A stretch of DNA of 32,185 nt from an uncultured Rubrobacteraceae bacterium (GTDB lineage Bacteria; Actinomycetota; Rubrobacteria; Rubrobacterales; Rubrobacteraceae), in contig CADCVH010000031.1 of NCBI GenBank assembly GCA_902806085.1, positions 79,950 through 112,134 on the forward strand. Direction: 5' to 3'. Below, one piece after another: positions 1 to 8,447 of the stretch (within the stretch, counting starts at the first letter, position 1; every line of letters starts with the position of its first letter). A model generated the notes under the pieces. It did not search any database and was not told where the DNA came from. It worked only from the letters and a program-made list of their open reading frames with translations. The position numbers and the translations under genes are program-made.

Positions 1-1058
1 CGCTGGCCGGCTCCGCCCGGCGCGCGCGACCGCTCGTGGTCGCCAACAAGAGCACGGTCCCGGTTGGGAGCGGCGATTACGTCTCCGCGCTCATCCGTGA
101 GGGGGCCGACGAGGTGGGGGGGACCCGTCCCCCGGAAGGGGTGCGGTTCGGGGTCGCCTCCAACCCGGAGTTCTTGCGGGAGGGGAGCGCCGTCTACGAT
201 TCGTTGTTCCCGGACAGGATCGTGGTGGGGGCGGAAGAGGATTGGGTGGTGGGCGTCATGCGGGAGTTGTACGGGCCCGTGATCGAGCAGGGCTTCTCAG
301 TGGAGATGGACCCCCGCCCGAGGGTGACCGTCCCGTTCGTGGTGACGGACCTCGCCAGCGCGGAGATGATCAAGTACGCCGCCAACGCCTTTCTCGCGAC
401 CAAGGTCAGCTTTATCAACGAGATCTCCGACCTCTGCGAGCTGACGGGGGCCGACGTGGGGAGCGTGGCGACCGGGATCGGGCTCGACGGGCGTATCGGG
501 CCGCGCTTCTTGAACGCCGGGATCGGCTGGGGCGGCTCCTGCCTGCCCAAGGACGTCGCCGCCCTCCGCGCCGTGGCCCGCGAACACCACCACGAGACGG
601 GGCTCCTCGACGCCGCGGTCGCCGTGAACGACCGCCGGCGCGGGCGCGTGATCTCGAAGCTCCAACACGACCTCGGCGCGCTCAGCGGCAGGCGCGTGGC
701 GCTCCTCGGCCTCGCCTTCAAGCCGAACACCGACGACCTGCGAGAGGCCCCGAGCCTGGATATAGCGGCGGAGCTCTCCTCCCTCGGCGCCAAGGTCGTC
801 GGATACGACCCCGTGGCCGCCAAGGCGGCCTCCCGAACGGCGCCGGACCTGCGGGTGGCCTTCGACCCCCACGAGGCGCTCGAAGGGGCTCACGCCGCCG
901 TCGTGGTGACGGAGTGGTCGGAGGTGCGCAACCTCGACCTACGCCGCGCGGCCTCGCTCATGCGGGAGCCGAGGCTCCTGGTGGACGGCCGCAACGCCAT
1001 AGATCCCGCCGCCGCCCGCGAGGCCGGCCTTCTCTACAGGGGCTTCGGGCGTGGCTGA
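1..1058 (+). CDS. ugd: UDP-glucose 6-dehydrogenase (UDP-glucose/GDP-mannose dehydrogenase family), 5'-truncated by window edge
   Basis: Oxidises UDP-glucose to UDP-glucuronate with two NAD+ in the cytoplasm. The reading frame is open back to base 3 and already encodes family sequence ([12 protein letters not shown] at bases 36-71), so the N-terminal Rossmann half lies upstream of the window and the GTG at 36 is not the true start. Visible landmarks are the [10 protein letters not shown] segment, the central helix ending [17 protein letters not shown], and the active-site stretch [12 protein letters not shown], whose Cys is the thiohemiacetal nucleophile. The C-terminal domain [16 protein letters not shown] follows. 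The TGA stop overlaps the start of the next gene by 8 bases, so the two are probably translationally coupled. The family also includes GDP-mannose dehydrogenase; the UDP-glucuronate-using neighbour favours UDP-glucose. Confidence 0.9.
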   Translation, partial: LAGSARRARPLVVANKSTVPVGSGDYVSALIREGADEVGGTRPPEGVRFGVASNPEFLREGSAVYDSLFPDRIVVGAEEDWVVGVMRELYGPVIEQGFSVEMDPRPRVTVPFVVTDLASAEMIKYAANAFLATKVSFINEISDLCELTGADVGSVATGIGLDGRIGPRFLNAGIGWGGSCLPKDVAALRAVAREHHHETGLLDAAVAVNDRRRGRVISKLQHDLGALSGRRVALLGLAFKPNTDDLREAPSLDIAAELSSLGAKVVGYDPVAAKAASRTAPDLRVAFDPHEALEGAHAAVVVTEWSEVRNLDLRRAASLMREPRLLVDGRNAIDPAAAREAGLLYRGFGRG

Positions 1059-2028
1059 GGCCGGGAGGCCCCGCGCGCTCGTGACGGGCGGCGCCGGCTT
1101 TCTAGGCAGCCACCTCTGCGCGCGCCTGCTCGCGGAGGGCTACCGCGTCGTGTGCGCGGACAACCTCAGGACGGGTTCGCTGGAAAACGTGGCCCGCCTC
1201 GCGGACGACCCGAACTTCGAGTACCTGGACCACGACGTTACTCTGCCCATCGAGATCCGCGGAGAGCTCGACGAGATCTACCACCTAGCCTCCCCCGCGA
1301 GCCCCACGGACTTCGAGCGCATCCCTATCCCGATCCTCAAGGCCGGCGCCCTCGGCACCTACAATGCCCTCGGCCTCGCGAAGGCCCGGAACGCCCGCCT
1401 CCTGCTCGCCTCCTCCTCGGAGGTCTACGGAGACCCCCTCGTCCACCCGCAGCACGAGGACTACCGCGGCAACGTGGACCAGGTCGGCATCCGCGGCGTC
1501 TACGACGAGGCCAAGCGCTACGCGGAGGCCATAACCATGGCCTACCATCGCCACCACAAAGTAGACACCCGCATCGCGCGCATCTTTAACACTTTCGGCC
1601 CCTCTATGCGCCCCGACGATGGGCGCCTCGTCCCGAGCTTCGCCTGCCGCGCGCTGGCCGGGGAGCCCCTCCTCGTCCACGGCGACGGCTCCCAGACGAG
1701 GAGCATCCAGTACGTGGACGACCTGACCGACGGCTTCCTGCGCCTGATGGAAAGCGCCGAGACCCGCCCCGTAAACCTGGGCAACCCCGCCGAGATGACC
1801 GTGCTGCAGATAGCCGAGATGGTCCTGGAACTCTCCGGCAGCAAGGCCGGCATCTCCCACGGGCCGCTGCCCCCGGGCGACCCCAAACGCCGCTGCCCGG
1901 ACATAACCCGGGCCCGCGAGGCCCTCGGCTGGGAACCCCGCATCTCCCCACGCGAGGGCCTCGAAAAGACCCTGGCATGGTTCGCCAAACACCCCAATCG
2001 CCGGGAACGGCCCGTCTCCGGCCGATAA
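1051..2028 (+). CDS. uxs: UDP-glucuronic acid decarboxylase (UDP-xylose synthase), extended SDR family
   Basis: Converts UDP-glucuronate to UDP-xylose and CO2 through a bound NAD+ cycle. The protein is 325 aa. It opens with the Rossmann motif [13 protein letters not shown], then has the UXS-type substrate loop [13 protein letters not shown], the Ser of SSSEVYGDP, and the catalytic YDEAK (YxxxK). The run [18 protein letters not shown] is characteristic of UXS rather than of GalE or dTDP-glucose dehydratase. The GTG start at 1051 lies inside the preceding ugd gene, and together the two make the UDP-Glc to UDP-GlcA to UDP-Xyl route for exopolysaccharide or cell-wall glycans. The Shine-Dalgarno is weak (AGGGG), which suits translational coupling. 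Another NDP-sugar epimerase is possible, but the ASPASP and DDGR signatures make UXS most likely. Confidence 0.88.
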   Translation: MAEAGRPRALVTGGAGFLGSHLCARLLAEGYRVVCADNLRTGSLENVARLADDPNFEYLDHDVTLPIEIRGELDEIYHLASPASPTDFERIPIPILKAGALGTYNALGLAKARNARLLLASSSEVYGDPLVHPQHEDYRGNVDQVGIRGVYDEAKRYAEAITMAYHRHHKVDTRIARIFNTFGPSMRPDDGRLVPSFACRALAGEPLLVHGDGSQTRSIQYVDDLTDGFLRLMESAETRPVNLGNPAEMTVLQIAEMVLELSGSKAGISHGPLPPGDPKRRCPDITRAREALGWEPRISPREGLEKTLAWFAKHPNRRERPVSGR

Positions 2029-2046
2029 ACGCCGGAAGGGGCTATT

Positions 2047-2068
2047 TAAACGGATAACGGTCCGTTTA
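2047..2068. promoter_or_regulatory. Perfect 8-bp inverted repeat after uxs
   Basis: The arms TAAACGGA (2047-2054) and TCCGTTTA (2061-2068) flank a 6-base spacer, 19 bases after the uxs stop and between two converging genes. It could be a weak bidirectional terminator, although no T-tract follows, or a TetR-like operator. A second inverted repeat, TCTAAA/TTTAGA, lies at 2108-2126 around a GGAGG core. The rest of the 182-base gap (2029-2210) shows no gene. Confidence 0.4.
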
Positions 2069-2210
2069 TGGTATGCGTCTACCGCTCGGTGTGCAGCGAG
2101 GATTGTCTCTAAATGGAGGCTTTAGAACTGGGGCTCAGCGCTTGCTTTGACCCCGGAGGTAGTGAAGACGGCGTGGCTCGGCGGCGGGGTTGCCCTCTGC
2201 CAGCGTCACT

Positions 2211-3311
2211 TCATCCGTTCCCTTCGGCCGGCCCGGATCGCAGGGCGTCGGCCACCCGGAAGGGGTCCGAGGCTACGACCGAAGCGGCGTAGAGCTCCAT
2301 CGCCCCGATGTCCGAGGTGCGGTTGGCCGGGTCCCCGCGGTCGACGACGTGGACGACGGTCGGGAAGCCCGACCAGTCCTCGTCGGCGGGCGCGAGCGGC
2401 GGCATGTAGAACGCGACGTTGAAGGCGCGGACGCCGAGGAGCCGGACGTAGTCCCGAAGCAGGGCCCCGACGGTTCGGTGCAGGGCCGCGTCCCCCGGGT
2501 CGGCGCCGATCACGACGAGCTCCTTCTCCTTTACCGGGGTGAGGCTTGCAAACGCCCGGACGCCGGCCTCGGCCGGGAGACCGAGGCCTAGAGCGCTGTG
2601 GACCCTGTGGAGGTCCCCGAAGTAGTCCGAGCCGTGTTCGGAGCGGTAGCCGGCGGCGGCGCGGCGGAGGCGTTCGACCTTCGGGTAGTGGGAGCCGCGG
2701 GTGGCGGTAACCTGGGCGTGGCCGTGGATGATGGAGCCCCCTGCCCGCCAGAGGCAGTTCCACATCAAGAACGGGTACTTCGCCTCCGGGTCCGCTTCGA
2801 GCGCTTTACGGGACCACTCCAGGCCTACGGAGACGTAGTCCGAGACCTTCCCGGGGGTGAGGTGGAGGGGGTTGTGGTCGTCGAAGACGACGACGCCGTG
2901 GAAGCCGTCGTACTTGGCGATGTTGGAGGCGGTGGTGGCGTGCTCGCCCCTCACGCGGCCGAAGACGTCGGCGGGGGTCCCCTCCTCGGGCCGGCAGAAC
3001 GGGTCGCCCTCGGTGGCCGCTATCTCCCGGTCGAGGTCGAGGCTGACGCCGGTGTCTAAAGGCCGGGAGGCGCGCAGCCCGTTGAAGAGGGTGCCTGCCA
3101 GGGTGACGCGGTTCGTGACCTTGACGATGCGTTGCTCCGTCACGGCGTCCACGGAGCCGAAAGACTTCTCGATCCAGGGCTTCATGCCCTCCGGCGGGTC
3201 GAGCCGGCCGGTCGTGGCGGAGGCGTCGAGGAGGCGTTCTGCGAGGGCGCGGTCCCCGGGCGGGAGGCCTTCGATCAGGGCCGGCAGGTCTGTGATACTG
3301 GGCTCCGTCAT
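2211..3311 (-). CDS. GalT/HIT-superfamily nucleotidyltransferase-like protein
   Basis: This 366-aa protein resembles galactose-1-phosphate uridylyltransferase. The nucleophile region reads GGSIIHGHAQVT, that is His-x-His-x-Gln, the HIT-superfamily active site in which the second His is transiently nucleotidylated. Upstream are GalT-like segments DPFCRPEEGTP and ASNIAKYDGFHGVVVF, and near the C-terminus RTSDIGAMELYAASVV. The usual paired zinc-binding CxxC of classical GalT is not seen; only a single Cys occurs in DPFC. The ATG at 3311 has AGGAGA just upstream. It is the last gene of the minus-strand run that includes the SPS-like genes, so a sugar-1-phosphate/UDP-sugar exchange role is plausible. 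The true substrate is unknown, and an ADP-sugar or ADP phosphorylase role is an alternative. Confidence 0.7.
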   Translation of the reverse strand: MTEPSITDLPALIEGLPPGDRALAERLLDASATTGRLDPPEGMKPWIEKSFGSVDAVTEQRIVKVTNRVTLAGTLFNGLRASRPLDTGVSLDLDREIAATEGDPFCRPEEGTPADVFGRVRGEHATTASNIAKYDGFHGVVVFDDHNPLHLTPGKVSDYVSVGLEWSRKALEADPEAKYPFLMWNCLWRAGGSIIHGHAQVTATRGSHYPKVERLRRAAAGYRSEHGSDYFGDLHRVHSALGLGLPAEAGVRAFASLTPVKEKELVVIGADPGDAALHRTVGALLRDYVRLLGVRAFNVAFYMPPLAPADEDWSGFPTVVHVVDRGDPANRTSDIGAMELYAASVVASDPFRVADALRSGPAEGNG

Positions 3312-3347
3312 CTCTCTCCTAAGCGATCTAACAAACGACGCGGCACA

Positions 3348-4040
3348 TTATGCAGGCCCGGCGCTGCCGCCGTGCGCCCGGAGTCCGGCCGAGGCGCTTC
3401 CCGCCTCGTGGTCCGCCGCCCGCATCCACAGAACCGCGCCGAGCAGGATCCAGCCCGACCCTTGCAGCGCCACCAGCGCCAGGAACGCCGCCCACCCCCA
3501 CCCCGCTGGGCCGAACAACGTCTGCAGCAAGAACGAGAGCAGCGTCATGGCGCACAGGACGACGGGTAGGATGCTCCACGCTCTCAGGGCTCGCGCCCGG
3601 ACGACGGCCGCGCCCAGAAGCAGCAGGCCGCCCGCGAGAAAGGCGTCCTCTACCCTGTCGAACGTTACCTCGGGAAAGATAAGGTTCGGCGGCGGGCCGG
3701 TCTGATCCGGCGAGAGGAACGCCTTGTAGGCGACGTACGCTATGGAGAAGACGACGTAGGAGGCCGAAGCTACCGCGGACGCGCCGGCGAGCAACGGGCC
3801 GAAGAGCCCGAGGCCCGAGCGTCGGCCGAGCAGGGCGTAGAGGCCGGCGAGCGCCACGAAGAAGAGAACCGCCACGAGCACCCCGAAGAGGTCCAGCGCG
3901 AAGCCGATAATGGCGCGGGCGGCCCAGTTCGAGGCCGGCAACGCGAAAAGGAGGAGGTAGATCGCGTTTATCACCCCGAACACCGCGCCGCCGAACGCGG
4001 CGGCTACCCCACCAAGCCGAACCCAGTTCGCTAGGGACAA
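3348..4040 (-). CDS. Uncharacterised integral membrane protein
   Basis: A 230-aa hydrophobic protein with about six predicted membrane segments: for example VAAAFGGAVFGVINAIYLLL near the N-terminus, then a helix containing FGVLVAVLFFVALAGLYALL, and a pair near the C-terminus. A short polar loop with SPDQTGPPPN lies mid-protein. I chose the TTG at 4040 because GAAGGAGAG sits about nine bases upstream; an in-frame upstream ATG would add a basic leader that overlaps the neighbouring small ORF and has no ribosome site. I do not recognise the family. It lies 36 bases upstream of the GalT-like gene and could be co-transcribed with it. Confidence 0.65.
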   Translation of the reverse strand: MSLANWVRLGGVAAAFGGAVFGVINAIYLLLFALPASNWAARAIIGFALDLFGVLVAVLFFVALAGLYALLGRRSGLGLFGPLLAGASAVASASYVVFSIAYVAYKAFLSPDQTGPPPNLIFPEVTFDRVEDAFLAGGLLLLGAAVVRARALRAWSILPVVLCAMTLLSFLLQTLFGPAGWGWAAFLALVALQGSGWILLGAVLWMRAADHEAGSASAGLRAHGGSAGPA

Positions 4041-4086
4041 GAATTCTCTCCTTCGGGTCGGGGTTCGAAGTCTCCGCCCGGACCGG

Positions 4087-4356
4087 TTACGGCCGAGGTC
4101 CAAAGCTCGTGACGCCCCCGGTTACCACCAGCGCAAAACCGCGGGCTACGAAGAGGCCGGCCCAGAGGCGCAGGATGTCGGCGAGCGTCGCCTGCTCTTC
4201 GGACAGGAAGTTTGCCAGGGAGCCGAAGAGGGCGCCCATCCCTTCCAGGACGCCGAAAGGCAGAGAGGCTGCGACGTTCCCTCCGGGGTCTCCGGTTACG
4301 GAGGCGAGGCCGGAAGGGATCATGCCGAACGAGCTCACCAATTCCACCAATTCCAC
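4087..4356 (-). CDS. Small hypothetical protein, 89 aa or shorter
   Basis: An open frame of up to 89 codons ends 46 bases before the TTG start of the membrane protein. It encodes a mildly hydrophobic protein with one possible membrane stretch (LWAGLFVARGFALVVTGGV). The N-terminus is uncertain. Several GTG and TTG codons occur in a repetitive stretch (4337-4380), and an internal ATG (FGMIPSG) is also possible. A GGAGG precedes the repeated TTG/GTG codons at a usable distance. I know no homologue, and its reality rests on position and codon use only. Confidence 0.4.
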   Translation of the reverse strand: MELVELVSSFGMIPSGLASVTGDPGGNVAASLPFGVLEGMGALFGSLANFLSEEQATLADILRLWAGLFVARGFALVVTGGVTSFGPRP

Positions 4357-4380
4357 CAGCCTCCACCGGCCTCCACCGGC
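4337..4380. repeat. Micro tandem repeats, 9 bp x2 and 10 bp x2
   Basis: ACCAATTCC occurs twice in tandem (4337-4354) and CTCCACCGGC twice in tandem (4361-4380). They lie at the 5' end of the 89-aa minus-strand ORF and multiply its possible start codons. This looks like replication slippage. Confidence 0.6.
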
Positions 4381-4409
4381 GGCGCGAGGACGCGCGGAAG
4401 ACGTAGGAT

Positions 4410-4438
4410 TTCACTCTTTTTGGTGCCCGGCGAGTGAA
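4410..4438 (-). terminator. Inverted repeat downstream of the SPS-PfkB fusion gene
   Basis: TTCACTC (4410-4416) and GAGTGAA (4432-4438) are perfect 7-base arms around a 15-base loop, 21 bases past the stop of the fusion gene on the minus strand. There is a T-run inside the loop on the plus strand but no T-tract after the stem on the minus strand, so intrinsic termination is uncertain. It may be a processing or attenuation structure. Confidence 0.35.
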
Positions 4439-4458
4439 CCCTTCTCCCCTTCCACAGG

Positions 4459-6927
4459 CTACGCCCTCTGGCCGGCGCCCCGTTCGAGCCGCCGGTAGAT
4501 GGCCCCGCGGTCGATCATGCGCTCCACGTGGCCTTCTACGCCGAGCTTGAGCGCGGCTACCTCGTGGGCGAAGCGCACGCTCGTCGGCCAGTCCTTGCCG
4601 TCCAGGTGCGCGACGAGCAGCGCCGACCAGAACGCGTCGCGGGCGCCGGTCACGCTCTGCACGTCCACCTTTGGCAGGGGGCCAACACGCTCCACGGAGG
4701 AGCCGTCCGAGACGTCGACCACGCCGCCGCTTCGGGTCATCACGACCACCTCGGCCCCGAGGTCGTGGAAGGCGTCGAGGCAGGCCTCCTCGAGCGCGTC
4801 GTCGTCCATGTTCGGGTCGAAGAGGCGGCGGGCGTCTTCGAGGGACGGCTTGACGACGGTGACGTAGGGGAGGACCTCGGCGAGCACCTCCCAGGCCTCC
4901 TCCCGGTCGGGCCAGACGCGCGGGTCGTAGTTCGGGTCCAGGGAGACGACCTTGCCGAGCCTCGCGCCGAGCCGCATCGCCCGCCTCACGGCGAGCCGCT
5001 GCGGGTCTCGGGAGAGGGCGAAGGCCGAGGTGTGAACGGCCCGCGCCCGCTCGACGAGCTCGTCCGGGACCTCCCTTATGTTCAGCAGCGCGTCGGCGCC
5101 CCGGTTGACCTGGAAGTCCGGTACGTTGACGGTCCTGGTGACGAAGGCGCTCGTGGTCGGCTCCCCCGCCGCGCGGTGGACGCCCTCCGTGGAGACGCCG
5201 TGGCGCCCCAGTTGGTCCTCCACGAACTCGCCGAAGTAGTCGGTGCCGACCTTCGTGACCACGGCGGACCGGCCGCCGAGCTTGGCGACGTAGACGGCGA
5301 CGTTGGCCGGCTGGCCGCCCAGGTAGCGCGAGAACCTGTCGGCGGTCCTGAGCGAGATCCTGAACTCGTGCGAGATGAAATCCACGAGCGATTCCCCCAC
5401 CGCGAGCACGTCGAGCCCGAAGTACAGGCCGTCCAGCGTCTCGAGCGAGGCCCCCTCTTCGGAGGCGGGGTCGGTGAAGTACGCCGGGATCTCCAACCGC
5501 GTCTCCGGCGCCCGGATGCCGTCGGCCGAACCCCCGTCTTCGACCCTCCCCCCGCCCGCCATGGCGCCCAGGTACCCCTCCGCCGTGCGCTCCCAGGTGT
5601 ACTTCGCCAGCACGCGCCCGTAGCCGGCCTCGGCGAAGCGGCGCCAGCGCTCTGCGTTGCCCACGACGGAGTACAGGCCTGCGGCCACCTCCTCCGGGTC
5701 GCCCGGGTCCACGAGGACGCCGTACTCCTCGTCCCCCTCGCGCAGGGACTCGCTCGGCCCCCCGTTCTTCGTGACGACCGCCGGCAGGCCCGCCGCCATC
5801 GCCTCCAGAGGCGCGAGCCCGAACGGCTCGTAGTTGGCCGTGAGCGCGAAGACCGAGCGCCGTTCGGAGAGGAAGCGGTAGGCGGCGGCCAGGCGCCGCT
5901 GCCCCCGGACCGCGAACATCGAGACCATGCCGCGCATCCGGGCCCGGTCTATCGTCCCCATGATGCCGTCGAGCACGGCCCGCTCCCCCTCGTCTGCGTC
6001 CCTGTAGTCTTCGAGCGGGTTCTCCATGTTGCCCGTGAGGATGACCAGGTTCGCGCCCCCGCGCAGGGTCGGGCTGCTGGCGAAGGCCTCGACGAGCGAG
6101 AGGTGGTTCTTCTTCGGGTCGAGCCGGCTGGAGGCGACGACGCAGGGCAGGCCCAGCCGGTCGGGGGCGAGGTCGCGCTCCAGGCAGGCGCGGACGTGCT
6201 CGCGCACGGCGCTCTCGTCGTCGGTGCGGGAGTTTTTGTCGAAGATGTGCATTGCCACGCCGGGGGGCACGGCGGCGAAGCGGGCGCCGTCCGTGGGGTC
6301 CACGGCCCCGCGGTACGCGTTGTGGGTGTACTGTACGAACCGCTCCTGGCCCGTGCTCGTGACGTTGACCCGCGAGCGGTTCATCGCCAGCCTCTCGGCC
6401 ACGATGCGCTTGGAGAAGTGGTACTTCTCGTCCGTCCGCGCGACGTCGCGGCGGCGCACGCCCATCTTGTCCATCTTCTGGGCGCCCAAAGAGTGGGCCG
6501 TGAAGCTGAACGGTACGCCGGTCCTCTCCTCCACGAGCGCGGCGCACAACCCCCCATCCCCGTAGTGGGAGGTGACGGCGTCGGGCAGGGAGCCCTCGCG
6601 CTCGTAGAGCGAGATCAGGTTCGGGACGAACTCCGTGCCAAGGTACGGCCAGAGCTCTTCTTTGGGCAAAAAGCGGTCGGGGCCGCAGGGGATACGGAGG
6701 ATGCGCACGTTCGGGGCGTCCGGGTAGGCGTCGGCCGTGGCCCCGAACTCGGGCCAGCCCGGGTCGATGACCTGCCGCGTCACGATGTCCACCCTGTGGC
6801 CGAGGTTGCCCATCGCGAGCGCGAGCTCCTTGACGTAGACGAGCTGGCCGCCGAAGTCCGGGTGGGCTGTCCAGTAGGAGTCTTCGGGATCGAAGTTGCC
6901 CTGCGGGTTGATAAACGCTACGTGCAT
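4459..6927 (-). CDS. Bifunctional-looking fusion: sucrose-phosphate-synthase-like GT4 glycosyltransferase + PfkB-family sugar kinase
   Basis: The 822-aa protein has two domains. Residues 1 to about 490 are an SPS-like GT-B enzyme (UDP-glucose + fructose-6-P to sucrose-6-P). They begin HVAFINPQGNFDPEDSYW, contain HPDFGGQLVYVKE, FLPKEELWPYL and HYGDGGLC, and have the retaining-GT pair E367/E375 in EPFGLAPLE. The tail IPAYFTDP (480-487) matches the natural C-terminus of stand-alone SPS enzymes such as that of Halothermothrix orenii (from memory). Residues about 504-815 are PfkB: LAVGESLVDF, RYLGGQPANVAVYVAKLGG, SLDPNYDPRVWP, VVKPSLEDA. The anion-hole motif reads TGARDAF (R763, D764) where TGAGDAF is expected. 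The catalytic Asp is kept but the invariant Gly is Arg (codon at 4639-4641). The ATG at 6927 follows AGAGG. The gene lies 19 bases after a paralogous GT gene. Confidence 0.88.
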   Translation of the reverse strand: MHVAFINPQGNFDPEDSYWTAHPDFGGQLVYVKELALAMGNLGHRVDIVTRQVIDPGWPEFGATADAYPDAPNVRILRIPCGPDRFLPKEELWPYLGTEFVPNLISLYEREGSLPDAVTSHYGDGGLCAALVEERTGVPFSFTAHSLGAQKMDKMGVRRRDVARTDEKYHFSKRIVAERLAMNRSRVNVTSTGQERFVQYTHNAYRGAVDPTDGARFAAVPPGVAMHIFDKNSRTDDESAVREHVRACLERDLAPDRLGLPCVVASSRLDPKKNHLSLVEAFASSPTLRGGANLVILTGNMENPLEDYRDADEGERAVLDGIMGTIDRARMRGMVSMFAVRGQRRLAAAYRFLSERRSVFALTANYEPFGLAPLEAMAAGLPAVVTKNGGPSESLREGDEEYGVLVDPGDPEEVAAGLYSVVGNAERWRRFAEAGYGRVLAKYTWERTAEGYLGAMAGGGRVEDGGSADGIRAPETRLEIPAYFTDPASEEGASLETLDGLYFGLDVLAVGESLVDFISHEFRISLRTADRFSRYLGGQPANVAVYVAKLGGRSAVVTKVGTDYFGEFVEDQLGRHGVSTEGVHRAAGEPTTSAFVTRTVNVPDFQVNRGADALLNIREVPDELVERARAVHTSAFALSRDPQRLAVRRAMRLGARLGKVVSLDPNYDPRVWPDREEAWEVLAEVLPYVTVVKPSLEDARRLFDPNMDDDALEEACLDAFHDLGAEVVVMTRSGGVVDVSDGSSVERVGPLPKVDVQSVTGARDAFWSALLVAHLDGKDWPTSVRFAHEVAALKLGVEGHVERMIDRGAIYRRLERGAGQRA

Positions 6928-6946
6928 CCGCCCATCCTCTCTGTCG

Positions 6947-8437
6947 TTACCCGGTCCGGGGCCCTGGCCGGGCCTCCCAGTCCCGCAGGCGCGGGAGCTC
7001 CGCCGGGGCGGGCCGCCGGGCGAAGTCTGGGATGGGGAAGGAGGGGTCCCCGCCTCGTTCTCCCCTCCGGGCCTCCTCCGCCAGTTGCAGGTAGCCCTCG
7101 GCGGTGCGGCGCCAGTTGTACAGGTCGTGGGACCTTTCGAGGGCCCTGTCGGCGTAGGACTTCCAGGTCTCCCGGTCCGAGAGGAGGCGCAGCAGCTTGG
7201 CGGCTATGTCTTCCGGGTCGTGGGGGTCCACGAGGAGGCCGACCCGGCCGCCGTCGGTGGTCTCCTGCGGGCCGCCGTTCTGCGTGGCGACCACGGGGAG
7301 GCCGACGGCCATCGCCTCGACCACCGTCATGCCGAAGGGCTCGTGCTCGGCGGGGAGGCAGAAGACGCCGCCCGTCTCCGCACCCCAGCGGTAGAGGGCC
7401 GCAAGGGCCGTTTGCCCCGAGAGGCCGAAGGCTGAGATGCCGCCCCACAGGTCCGCGCGGTCTACGGTCGAGATCAGGTCTTCCAGGATGGGCCGCTCCT
7501 CGTCGGCGGCTTCGCCCGGCTCGCGCAGCGGGTCGTCGAGGCCGCGCGTGATGACGAGCAGGTTGGCCCTCTCCCTGAGCTCGCCGCTCCCGGCGAAGGC
7601 CTCGACGAGCGCCCGGTGGTTCTTCTTCGGGTCGAGCCGGCTCCAGGCGATGACGGCCGGCAGGTCCCGCCGGTCGGGGTCGATGTCCCGCTCGTGGGCG
7701 GCCCGGATGTTTTCGCGCGTCTCGTCTTCTTGCGGTCCTCGCGCCCCGGGGTCGAAGATGTCGAAGTCGACGCCTGGCGGTATCACGGCGAAGCGCGCGT
7801 CGTCCCGGACCTCCACCGCGCCGCGGTAGGCCGGGTGGTCGTACTGCTCCCGGCGCTCGGCCTCGCTGTTGGAGACGATGGCCGCCGAGCGGGCCATCGC
7901 CGCGCGCTCGGCCCCGATCCTCGCCCCGAAGTTGTACCGGGCGTCCGCCGCCGGCAGGCCGCCCTCGTCCTCCATGAGCGGGTCCAGCTTCCACGCGCCG
8001 AGCGAGTGGCCGGTGAAGGTGAACGGCCTGCCCGAAGGCCCCTCCAGCAGCGCCGCGCAGAGGCCGCCATCGGCGTAGTGCCCGGTCCAGAGGTCGGGCC
8101 AGCGGCCCTCCTCCCGGTAGAGCGCGGCCACGCCCTCCGCCCATTCGCCCAGGTAGGGCCAGAGCTCCTCTTTGGGCAGGAAGCGGTCCGGACCGCACGG
8201 CACGCGCAGGATCCGGACGTTCTCGTCGCCCGGGTACGCGTCGTCCTCACCGGAGAACTCGGGCCATTCGGGGTCGGTTACGCGGCGGGTGAGGATGTCC
8301 GCGTGGTGGCCCATCCTGCCGAGCGCGCGGGCCACCTCGCGCACGTAGACGAGCTGGCCGCCGAAGTCGGGGTGGGAGGCCAGGTAGCTGTTGTTCGGGT
8401 CGAAGTTCCCCTGCGGGTTCACGAAGGCGACGCGCAT
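6947..8437 (-). CDS. Sucrose-phosphate-synthase-like GT4 glycosyltransferase
   Basis: A 496-aa GT-B glycosyltransferase, paralogous to the first domain of the following fusion protein. It shares VAFVNPQGNFDPNNSY, HPDFGGQLVYVREVA, PCGPDRFLPKEELWPYL, HYADGGLCAALLE, SRLDPKKNHRALVEAF, and the acidic pair E366/E374 in HEPFGMTVVEAM. It is expected to transfer glucose from a nucleotide sugar to a sugar phosphate. It has its own short tail without a kinase domain and lacks the exact IPAYFTDP end, reading FPIPDFARRPAP instead. Its ATG is 10 bases after the pfkB stop with no close ribosome site, which suggests coupling. Sucrose-6-P synthesis is the family expectation; two diverged copies side by side suggest either different acceptors or hetero-oligomers. 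Mannosylfructose-phosphate synthase is a related alternative. Confidence 0.82.
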   Translation of the reverse strand: MRVAFVNPQGNFDPNNSYLASHPDFGGQLVYVREVARALGRMGHHADILTRRVTDPEWPEFSGEDDAYPGDENVRILRVPCGPDRFLPKEELWPYLGEWAEGVAALYREEGRWPDLWTGHYADGGLCAALLEGPSGRPFTFTGHSLGAWKLDPLMEDEGGLPAADARYNFGARIGAERAAMARSAAIVSNSEAERREQYDHPAYRGAVEVRDDARFAVIPPGVDFDIFDPGARGPQEDETRENIRAAHERDIDPDRRDLPAVIAWSRLDPKKNHRALVEAFAGSGELRERANLLVITRGLDDPLREPGEAADEERPILEDLISTVDRADLWGGISAFGLSGQTALAALYRWGAETGGVFCLPAEHEPFGMTVVEAMAVGLPVVATQNGGPQETTDGGRVGLLVDPHDPEDIAAKLLRLLSDRETWKSYADRALERSHDLYNWRRTAEGYLQLAEEARRGERGGDPSFPIPDFARRPAPAELPRLRDWEARPGPRTG

Positions 8438-8447
8438 CTTGTCGTAC

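Noticed and set aside
2147-2591. Short plus-strand frames over the GalT-like gene end
   Set aside because: They are mostly antisense to the GalT-like coding region and lack coding features.
4031-6547. An 838-codon minus-strand frame overlapping the fusion gene
   Set aside because: It is the Arg/Gly-rich out-of-frame shadow of the SPS-PfkB gene and has no motif or ribosome site.
4528-7551. A 1007-codon open frame on the plus strand
   Set aside because: It is antisense to the SPS-like genes, composed of Val/Arg/Asp-rich text without domain motifs, and arises from the GC-biased third positions of the real minus-strand genes.
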